Part shown: positions 14,982 to 20,600 of the stretch, piece after piece
How positions within the stretch are numbered: the first letter of the stretch is position 1
Layout: the number at the start of each line of letters is the position of its first letter
Made by a program: the position numbers and the translations under genes
The notes under the pieces: generated by a model
The model's input: the letters and a program-made list of their open reading frames with translations, nothing else
What the model was told of the DNA's origin: nothing
The model's database searches: none
Source of the DNA: UCB3 sp964415605
GTDB lineage: Bacteria > Chloroflexota > Anaerolineae > Epilineales > Epilineaceae
Reading direction: 5' to 3'
NCBI GenBank assembly: GCA_964415605.1
Contig: CAYQBA010000077.1
Span: 1 to 20,600, forward strand
DNA: 20,600 nucleotides

Positions 14982-16571
14982 CTAGAAGCCGAACAGTATC
15001 CTCAGTCGGCGGTCTTCAAGCGTGCTCACGTCCGTCTCGTGGAGCACCAGGCGATTGCTGATCTTGAGCAGCGTGCGGGTGACGGTGATGGCCGTGAAGA
15101 GCGACACCCCGACCCCGATGGCCAACGTGACGGCGAAGCCCTTGACCACGCTGGCGCCGAACTGGTTGCCGAACCAGAACAGGATCACGCAGGTGATCAA
15201 CGTCGAGAAGTTGCTGTCGCGGATGCTGAGCCAGGCGCGCCCGAAGCCGATCTCCATGGCCGAGCTGATGCGCCGGCCGGCGCGCAGCTCTTCCTTCATT
15301 CGTTCAAAGATCAAGATGTTGGCGTCGACCGCCATGCCGATCGAGAGCACGAAGCCGGCGATGCCCGCCAGCGTCAGCGTGACCGGGAACATCCGGAAGA
15401 TCGTCAGCGACAGGAGCGCGTAGAGCGCCAGGGCGAGCGTGGCCAGGACGCCGGGCATGCGGTAGTAGAGGACCATGAAGATGACCACCGCGAGGAGCCC
15501 GATGAGCCCCCCGGTGATGGCGGCCGACACCGCCTCGCCGCCCAAGGTCGGGCTGATCCGGCTTTGCCCGACGACCTTCAGCGGCACGGGCAACGAGCCC
15601 GACGTGATCTGCGCCACGAGGGCCTCCGCCTCGGCCTGGGTGAATCGCCCGGTGATCTGGCCGTTGGCGGTGATCGTGCTCTGGACGGTGGGGGCGGAGA
15701 TGATCCGCTTGTCCAGGGCGATGGCCATGATCTCGCCGATATGGCCGCTGGTGTAGCGCTGCATGCGCTGTCCACCCTCGGTCGACAGCACGAAGTTGAC
15801 CACCACGCCCTGCAGCGGATCGAAGCCGACCGACGCGTTGCTGACGTAGCCGCCAGTCATCACCGTCGGATAGATGGTCTGCAGCTTGGCGGGCGGCTGG
15901 GCACCGGTGGCCCCGGTGGTCGTCACCGCGGCGGTGTTGGTCAGCGATGCGGTGGTCGTGACGGCGTCGGTCGCCGCGGCGCCGGAGCCCGACGCGGCCC
16001 CCTCGGCGCCAGCCGCCGCGCCCTCGATCGGGGCGTTCGGGTCGCCGAGGAACGGCTTCTGGTTGTCGGCCGGCAGCTCGTCGAACAGCACCGGGTACGT
16101 CGTGGTGACCACCGTGTCCGGCAGGAGGTTCTGGTTGCCGGCATAGATGAACTCGAGCAAGGCCGTCTCGCCGATCGTCTTCACCGCCAGGTCCGGGTCG
16201 GCCACGCCGGGCAGCTCGACGACGATCTTGTCGTCGCCTTGCGTCCGCACGTGCGGCTCGGTGACCCCCAGCGCGTCGACGCGGTTCTGGATGATCGTCT
16301 TGGCCGCCTCGAGCTCGGCCGGGCCGTACGTCTGCCCTGGCTTGAGCTTGGACGTGTCGGCCTGGAGCAGGACCTGGAGACCCCCCTGGAGGTCGAGGCC
16401 CTCGCGCAGCGCCAGCGATCGCGTCGACGGGTCGTCGCCCTGCCATGTCAGCAGGCTGCGCACGGCGCTGGGGTGCTCGTAGCCCGGCTGGACGAAGCTC
16501 CAGTTCGCGAAGACGGCACCGGCCGTGAGCACGACGATCAACCCCAGCATCAGGGGTGTGCGGTCCTTCAT
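14982..16571 (-). CDS. secD: Protein translocase subunit SecD
   Basis: 529 residues. SecD is the larger partner of SecF in proton-driven protein export. Visible marks: first helix (7-23), the conserved LREGLDLQGGLQVLLQAD (55-72), the periplasmic P1 region with VRTQGDDKIVVELPGV (108-123), TSGSLPVPLKVV (323-334) just before the membrane domain, and the family motif AGFVLSIGMAVDANILIFER (405-424) among five C-terminal helices. Residues about 183-228 are a low-complexity Ala/Thr/Gly insertion inside the periplasmic domain, absent from short SecD proteins. First gene of its operon, with promoter at 16631-16659 and purine-rich GAGGAGG/GGAG sequences before the ATG. It is followed by a CBS protein and secF. 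Confidence 0.97.
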   Translation of the reverse strand: MKDRTPLMLGLIVVLTAGAVFANWSFVQPGYEHPSAVRSLLTWQGDDPSTRSLALREGLDLQGGLQVLLQADTSKLKPGQTYGPAELEAAKTIIQNRVDALGVTEPHVRTQGDDKIVVELPGVADPDLAVKTIGETALLEFIYAGNQNLLPDTVVTTTYPVLFDELPADNQKPFLGDPNAPIEGAAAGAEGAASGSGAAATDAVTTTASLTNTAAVTTTGATGAQPPAKLQTIYPTVMTGGYVSNASVGFDPLQGVVVNFVLSTEGGQRMQRYTSGHIGEIMAIALDKRIISAPTVQSTITANGQITGRFTQAEAEALVAQITSGSLPVPLKVVGQSRISPTLGGEAVSAAITGGLIGLLAVVIFMVLYYRMPGVLATLALALYALLSLTIFRMFPVTLTLAGIAGFVLSIGMAVDANILIFERMKEELRAGRRISSAMEIGFGRAWLSIRDSNFSTLITCVILFWFGNQFGASVVKGFAVTLAIGVGVSLFTAITVTRTLLKISNRLVLHETDVSTLEDRRLRILFGF

Positions 16572-16630
16572 GATCTCTCCATCCTCCTCGGGGCAGTCAA
16601 TCGTCTGGTTCAGGACACAGACAAACCAGC

Positions 16631-16659
16631 ATTCTATCAGCGCCCCGGCGTGAACGCAA
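16631..16659 (-). promoter_or_regulatory. Promoter of the secD-CBS-secF operon
   Basis: On the minus strand: -35 TTGCGT (16654-16659), 17-nt spacer, -10 TAGAAT (16631-16636) preceded by TGA (16637-16639), an extended -10. The predicted leader is about 55 nt to the ATG at 16571, ending in the ribosome-binding site at 16577-16589. Confidence 0.6.
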
Positions 16660-16671
16660 GCGCACCGGTAA

Positions 16672-16716
16672 GCGCCGGATCGCCAGCACGGGGAGCCCGC
16701 TTCGGTCGTCCGGCGC
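16672..16716 (-). terminator. Candidate terminator after the sucC-sucD-nucleotidyltransferase operon
   Basis: GCGCCGGA (16672-16679) pairs with TCCGGCGC (16709-16716); the 29-nt loop contains a further small hairpin (CGGG-gag-CCCG near 16689-16699). It begins about 9 nt after the nucleotidyltransferase stop and lies just upstream of the secD promoter. No T-tract. Confidence 0.35.
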
Positions 16717-16725
16717 CTGCGTGCC

Positions 16726-18297
16726 TCAGTCCCGCGCCGCGTGGAGTCGGCGCGCGAGGGCCAAGGCCGCCTCCAGGTCGGTCACCTCGCCGTCGGCCTG
16801 CGCCTCCCGGAGTGCCGCCAGCAGGCGGCCGACCTCGGGCCCCGCAGGCAGGCCGAGGTCGGCCATCAAGACGTTTCCGGTGACCAGGGGGCGCGGCGCA
16901 ACGACGGTGTCGAACCCGTCGAACCAGGCATCGAGCAACCGCGTGGCCACGCTGGCCAGCCCGGCGGCGCTCTCCGGCCGCCCCACGGCCTTCGCGGCGT
17001 TGTCGGCCAGCGACAGCAGGACGACGTCCACGCCCGCGTCGCCGGTGGCCCGGAAGAAGCGGTGCAGCATGCGCGGCGAGAGGGCCGGGTCGAGCGACAG
17101 GTAGAGCGGGCGCAGGTGGTGGCGCACGAGGGTGGCCAGATAGGCCTGCGCCGCGTGGCTCAGCCGGAGGCGCCGGGCGATGCGCGCGATCATCTCGGCT
17201 CCCACGTGGTCGTGCTGCGGGAAGCGGATCCGCCCAAGCGCGTCGTCGTACCACAGCGTGGCGGGCTTGCCGACGTCGTGCAGGAGCGCCGCCAGCCGCA
17301 GCCACAGCGCCCGGGTCGGGGGTGCCGGTGCATCGACGTCGGCCAGACGGGCCGCCAGCACGGTGCGTCGGGCGTCGATCACGCCGTCCCAGGCCGGGAT
17401 GTCGCTCAGCCGCCACGCCGCCGCCAGCATCTCCCCCGTGGCCGCCGGCGCGCCGGCCAGCCGCCGCTGCATCCGCTCCATCGCCGCCAGCGCGGCCAAC
17501 GAGTGCTCCGCCACGTCGCGGTCATGGGGCGGCGGCTGCGGCACGCCGCGCAGGCCGTCGACCTCGGGCAGCACCTCCGCCAGCAGGTCGAGCGCCGCCA
17601 GGCGGCGCACCTGCGCCGCCGCGTCATCGGCGGCGATGAGCCTGACCAGCTCGTCACGCACGCGCTCGCCGGCCGCGCTCCGCACGAGCGGGGCCCGGCC
17701 GCGAATCGCGCGCGCCGTCGCCGGCTCGATGTCGAACCCGAGCTCGGCCGCCAGCCGCGGCCCGCGCAGGAGGCGGAGCGGATCGGCCTCGAGCGCCGCG
17801 GCGCTGGTCATGCGCACGCGGCCCGCGGCGATGTCGCCGCGCCCGTCGAGGGGGTCGAGGACCGTCAGGCCGCGCGCCGCGTCCCGCGGACCGCCGGCTC
17901 CGAGGTCGAGCGCCGCCGTCTCGGCCAGCGGCATCGCCAACGCGTTGATCGTGTAGTCCCGCCCCGCCAGGTCGCCCGCGATGTCGGGCGCCGTGAGCCG
18001 CGCGATGTCCAGCGACGCCACCGCGCGGTGCGCGGACCACACGACTCGGGCCACGTCCCGCCCGGCATCGAGGACCACGCACGTGCCGTCGCTCGCGGCC
18101 GCCAGCGCGCGCGCCTGGGCGATGGCGTCGGCCGGCACCGCGATGTCGGTGTCGGCCGTGGCGCGCCCGAGGAGCCAATCGCGAAGCCGGCCACCGACCA
18201 GGTACGCCTCGGAGCCCGCGAAGTGGCGCCGGGCGACCACGAGCGGGTCGAGCCCGGCGCCACGCCGCGGATCTGGGGTCGAGCCGGGGTCCGTCAT
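16726..18297 (-). CDS. CCA-adding enzyme / poly(A) polymerase family protein with HD domain
   Basis: 523 residues from the ATG at 18297 (a GTG at 18336 would add 13 residues and overlap sucD). Class II nucleotidyltransferase motifs are all visible: YLVGGRLRDWLLGR (32-45) with catalytic Asp49 and Asp51 in TADTDIAV, RDYTINALAM (113-122), LDPLDGRGDI (147-156) and DPLRLLRGPRLAAELGF (172-188). A helical part with PPPHDRDVAEHS (256-266) leads to an HD phosphohydrolase-like domain with LLHDVGKPATLW (338-349) and a following QHDHVGAEMI (361-370). Enzymes of this type complete or repair the CCA end of tRNA, or add poly(A); HD-bearing members can remove 2',3'-cyclic phosphates. Which activity applies is not decidable here. 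It follows sucD by 28 nt on the same strand. Confidence 0.87.
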   Translation of the reverse strand: MTDPGSTPDPRRGAGLDPLVVARRHFAGSEAYLVGGRLRDWLLGRATADTDIAVPADAIAQARALAAASDGTCVVLDAGRDVARVVWSAHRAVASLDIARLTAPDIAGDLAGRDYTINALAMPLAETAALDLGAGGPRDAARGLTVLDPLDGRGDIAAGRVRMTSAAALEADPLRLLRGPRLAAELGFDIEPATARAIRGRAPLVRSAAGERVRDELVRLIAADDAAAQVRRLAALDLLAEVLPEVDGLRGVPQPPPHDRDVAEHSLAALAAMERMQRRLAGAPAATGEMLAAAWRLSDIPAWDGVIDARRTVLAARLADVDAPAPPTRALWLRLAALLHDVGKPATLWYDDALGRIRFPQHDHVGAEMIARIARRLRLSHAAQAYLATLVRHHLRPLYLSLDPALSPRMLHRFFRATGDAGVDVVLLSLADNAAKAVGRPESAAGLASVATRLLDAWFDGFDTVVAPRPLVTGNVLMADLGLPAGPEVGRLLAALREAQADGEVTDLEAALALARRLHAARD

Positions 18298-18325
18298 GGC
18301 GCGGTCATCGTGGCGCGCCGAGCCG

Positions 18326-19198
18326 CTACGCCCCAATCAGCCGCGCGACGATCGCGGCGATCTCGTCCGGGTGGCGCGCCACGTGGATCCCCGCCCGCTC
18401 GAACGCGGCGGTCTTTTCAGCCGCCGTCCCGGTACCGCCCGAGATGATCGCCCCGGCATGCCCCATGCGCTTGCCAGGCGGCGCCGTCCGGCCGGCGATG
18501 AAGCCGACGACGGGCTTGGTCACGTGGCGGGCGATGTAGTCCGCCGCGGCCTCCTCGTCGGTGCCGCCGATCTCGCCGATGATGACGATGCTCTCGGTCG
18601 CCGGGTCGGCCTGGAAGCGCGCCAGGACGTCGACGAACTTGGTGCCCTGAACCGGGTCGCCGCCGATGCCGACGGCCGTGGTCTGCCCGATGCCGCGCTC
18701 GGTGAGCGCGTACAGCACCTCGTAGGTCAGCGTTCCGCTGCGGCTGACCACGCCGACGGGTCCGGGGCGGACGATGTTGCCCGGGATGATGCCGACCTTG
18801 GCCTCGCCCGGCGTGATGAGCCCCGGGCAGTTGGGCCCGACGAGCGTGATGCCGCGCTGGACAAGCGAGTTGGTGACGACCAGCATGTCGTGCACCGGAA
18901 CGCCCTCAGTGATGGTCACGATGAGCGGCACGCCGGCGTCGGCAGCCTCGAGGATGGCGTCGGCCGTGAAGCGCGCCGGCACGTAGATGACGCTGGCGTT
19001 GGCGCCCGTGGCGTCCACGGCGTCCGCCACGGTGTTGAACACCGGCACGCCGTGCACGGACTCGCCGGCCTTGCCGGGGGTCACGCCGGCCACGACCGGC
19101 GTGCCGTAGTCGACCATGTGGCCGGTGTGGAAAGCGCCCTCGCGGCCGGTGATGCCCTGCACGAGCAGGCGGGTGTGCTTGTCGACCAGGATGCTCAT
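18326..19198 (-). CDS. sucD: Succinate-CoA ligase, alpha subunit
   Basis: 290 residues, normal length. The alpha subunit binds CoA and carries the phospho-histidine of succinyl-CoA synthetase, which interconverts succinyl-CoA and succinate with NDP/NTP in the citric acid cycle. CoA-binding N-terminal half: LVQGITGREGAFHT (12-24) and GVTPGKAGESVHGVPVF (38-54); GPNCPGLITPGE (121-132) and SRSGTLTYE (152-160) follow; the phosphorylated histidine is H247 in RMGHAGAIISGG. The ATG lies 4 nt after the sucC stop. Confidence 0.97.
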   Translation of the reverse strand: MSILVDKHTRLLVQGITGREGAFHTGHMVDYGTPVVAGVTPGKAGESVHGVPVFNTVADAVDATGANASVIYVPARFTADAILEAADAGVPLIVTITEGVPVHDMLVVTNSLVQRGITLVGPNCPGLITPGEAKVGIIPGNIVRPGPVGVVSRSGTLTYEVLYALTERGIGQTTAVGIGGDPVQGTKFVDVLARFQADPATESIVIIGEIGGTDEEAAADYIARHVTKPVVGFIAGRTAPPGKRMGHAGAIISGGTGTAAEKTAAFERAGIHVARHPDEIAAIVARLIGA

Positions 19199-19202
19199 CG
19201 GG

Positions 19203-19210
19203 TCACCTCC
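19203..19210 (-). promoter_or_regulatory. Strong ribosome-binding site of sucD overlapping the sucC stop
   Basis: The minus strand reads GGAGGTGA, whose last three bases are the sucC stop codon; GGAGG is 7 nt before the sucD ATG. The closeness favours matched synthesis of the two subunits. Confidence 0.7.
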
Positions 19211-20339
19211 CCGCCGCGGCGGCGACGGCCATCTGCGCGGCTTCGTAAAGCGTCGGCGCGGTCTGCATGTCGGCCCCGGCCAGGATGGCGCGCGCCTCGG
19301 CGGCGTTGGTCCCGACGATGCGCACGACGAAGGGGACGTCGGTGTCGATGTTGCCGAGCGCCGCGAGGATGCCGCGGGCGACCTCGTCGCCGCGCGTGAT
19401 GCCGCCGAAGATGTTGACGAGCACGCTCTTGACCCGCGGGTCGCGCAGGATGATGCGCATCGCCGTCTCGACCTTGTCGGCCTGGGCGCCGCCGCCGATG
19501 TCGAGGAAGTTGGCCGGGCTCCCGCCGCACAGCTGCGTCACGTCCATCGTGGCCATGGCCAGGCCCGCGCCGTTCACGAGACAGCCGATCGACCCGTCGA
19601 GGTCGACGTAGTTGAGCCCGGCCTCGCGGGCCATGCGCTCGGCATCGGTCTCCTCGCCCGGGTCGCGCAGCGCCTCGAGCTCGGGCTGGCGGAAGAGCGC
19701 GCTGTCGTCGAGGTTGACCTTGCCGTCGAGCGCCATGAGGTCGCCGCCCTCCAGCACGACCAGCGGGTTGATCTCCGCCAGCGTCGCGTCGAGGTCTTGA
19801 TAGGCCTGGTAAAGCTGCGCCACGATCCGCCCGAACTGCCCGGCCTGCGCGCCCGTCAGGCCGATGCCGTACGCCAGCCGCCGCCCGTGAAACGGCTGCA
19901 GCCCAACGAGGGGGTCGACGGTGACGCGCTTGATGGCCGACGGATCGGTGGCCGCAACCTCTTCGATGTCGACGCCGCCCTGGCGCGACGTCATGATCGT
20001 CGTCCGGCGCTGGCCGCGGTCGAGGACCACGGCCAGGTAGATCTCGCTGGCGATGGCGACGGCGGGATCGACGAGGACCTTGTGGACGGTGTGGCCCTTG
20101 ATGTCCATGCCGAGGATCTCGGCCGCGCGGGCCTCGGCCTCGTCGGGACCGGCGGCGAGCTTGACCCCGCCGGCCTTGCCGCGCCCGCCGGTCAGGACCT
20201 GGGCCTTGACGACGACACGCCCGCCGAGGCGCGCGGCGATCGCGCGCGCCTCGGCCGGGGTGGTGGCCACCTCGCCGGCCGGCACGGGGATGCCGAAGCG
20301 GCCGAAGAGCCGCTTGGCCTGATACTCGTGGATGTTCAT
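19203..20339 (-). CDS. sucC: Succinate-CoA ligase [ADP/GDP-forming], beta subunit
   Basis: 378 residues, near the usual 380-390. ATP-grasp domain: MNIHEYQAKRLFGRFGIPVP at the start, GGRGKAGGVKLA (51-62) for nucleotide binding, and the Mg-binding region AEINPLVV with E189 and N191 and LDGKVNLDD (204-212). The C-terminal ligase half has VNGAGLAMATMD (255-266), GGSPANFLDIGGGA (272-285) and VNIFGGITRGDEVARGI (308-324). Together with SucD it forms the succinyl-CoA synthetase. Translation follows a weak GAGG 4 nt before the ATG; the transcript starts about 90 nt upstream. Confidence 0.97.
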   Translation of the reverse strand: MNIHEYQAKRLFGRFGIPVPAGEVATTPAEARAIAARLGGRVVVKAQVLTGGRGKAGGVKLAAGPDEAEARAAEILGMDIKGHTVHKVLVDPAVAIASEIYLAVVLDRGQRRTTIMTSRQGGVDIEEVAATDPSAIKRVTVDPLVGLQPFHGRRLAYGIGLTGAQAGQFGRIVAQLYQAYQDLDATLAEINPLVVLEGGDLMALDGKVNLDDSALFRQPELEALRDPGEETDAERMAREAGLNYVDLDGSIGCLVNGAGLAMATMDVTQLCGGSPANFLDIGGGAQADKVETAMRIILRDPRVKSVLVNIFGGITRGDEVARGILAALGNIDTDVPFVVRIVGTNAAEARAILAGADMQTAPTLYEAAQMAVAAAAGR

Positions 20340-20435
20340 GTTGCCTCGGTGTGGCGCCCCGCGGCGCGCGGGCGCCGGGGCATCGAAGTCGAGCGTGGAC
20401 GGCGGTGGCGCCGGCCCGGGGCGGGAGCCCGGGGG

Positions 20436-20444
20436 ATTATATCA
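20436..20444 (-). promoter_or_regulatory. Extended -10 promoter of the sucCD operon
   Basis: On the minus strand TGA-TATAAT: consensus -10 (20436-20441) with the TG of an extended -10 (20443-20444). The bases that would serve as -35 are GC and lie in the hairpin stem upstream, which fits an extended -10 promoter that needs no -35. The predicted leader is about 90 nt, GC-rich. Confidence 0.6.
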
Positions 20445-20484
20445 CACGGCCGGGGGCGGGCCCCGTCCCCGCCCCCGGCCGTGT
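20444..20484 (-). terminator. 17-bp perfect hairpin upstream of the sucC promoter
   Basis: Bases 20444-20460 are the exact reverse complement of 20468-20484, with a 7-nt loop. It lies about 50 nt after a possible stop codon of an upstream minus-strand gene (20534-20536) and directly abuts the sucC extended -10. Probably the terminator of that upstream unit. Confidence 0.6.
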
Positions 20485-20533
20485 CGTCGTGCGCCGGCGT
20501 GCCGCCGCCGGGCGTCGCCTGCCGCCAGGCCGG

Positions 20534-20600
20534 CTACGGCGCCGCGGGCGGTGACGGCGCGTTGATGCCGCCCCCGGTCGTCGCGGCCGATCCGGCACCT
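20534..20600 (-). CDS. Possible last codons of an off-window protein
   Basis: Reading the minus strand from the window edge gives GAGSAATTGGGINAPSPPAAP followed by TAG (20534-20536). The small-residue, Pro-rich composition looks like a low-complexity C-terminal tail, and a strong terminator hairpin follows at a suitable distance. Only 21 residues are present, so neither the gene nor the frame can be confirmed. Confidence 0.25.
   Translation of the reverse strand, partial: GAGSAATTGGGINAPSPPAAP

Overview
The window is a gene-dense, very GC-rich chromosomal segment with strong G/C bias at third codon positions. It carries ordinary bacterial housekeeping genes (sucCD, separate secD and secF, a CCA/poly(A) polymerase-type nucleotidyltransferase with an HD domain) mixed with less common families (TIGR03790, a GCS2-CBS fusion, a 16-TM-type ABC exporter). 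Together with a secreted protein ending in a WLPW-type tail, this suggests Chloroflexota (an Anaerolineae-like lineage). That is an inference from gene content and not proven by any marker. I see no rRNA, tRNA, CRISPR array, insertion sequence or phage gene.

Layout. 1-425 (+): the 3' end of a chromate transporter gene, followed by a perfect 36-nt palindrome that probably stops transcription from both sides. 472-1212 (-): a lipoprotein with its own promoter. 5054 down to 1414 (-): a promoter and an operon of a small MazG-type pyrophosphohydrolase with a four-cysteine tail, a secreted TIGR03790 protein whose GTG start overlaps the mazG stop, and a GT4 glycosyltransferase. 5085-5966 (+): a DUF445-like membrane protein, apparently leaderless, whose promoter shares its -35 bases with the divergent mazG promoter. 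6096-7050 (-): a PspC-domain protein and an unrecognised small membrane-anchored protein.

7308-10563 (+): a GCS2-type amide ligase fused to two CBS domains, then an aspartoacylase/succinylglutamate desuccinylase-type zinc hydrolase with its own -10 box. This pair (an amide-bond maker beside an amide-bond breaker) is the most interesting uncharacterised unit here. 10665-13254 (-): an ABC exporter made of an ATPase and a long duplicated permease. 13360-16659 (-): a secD - CBS protein - secF operon with a clear promoter and terminator hairpin. 16726-20441 (-): sucC, sucD and a CCA-adding/poly(A) polymerase-like gene, starting from an extended -10 promoter that abuts a 17-bp hairpin. 20534-20600 may hold the last codons of another minus-strand gene.

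Most adjacent genes on the same strand are closely spaced. Convergent pairs are separated by inverted repeats, and promoter-like elements of the sigma-70 kind are readable at several operon heads because they stand out from the GC background. All regulatory calls are by eye.
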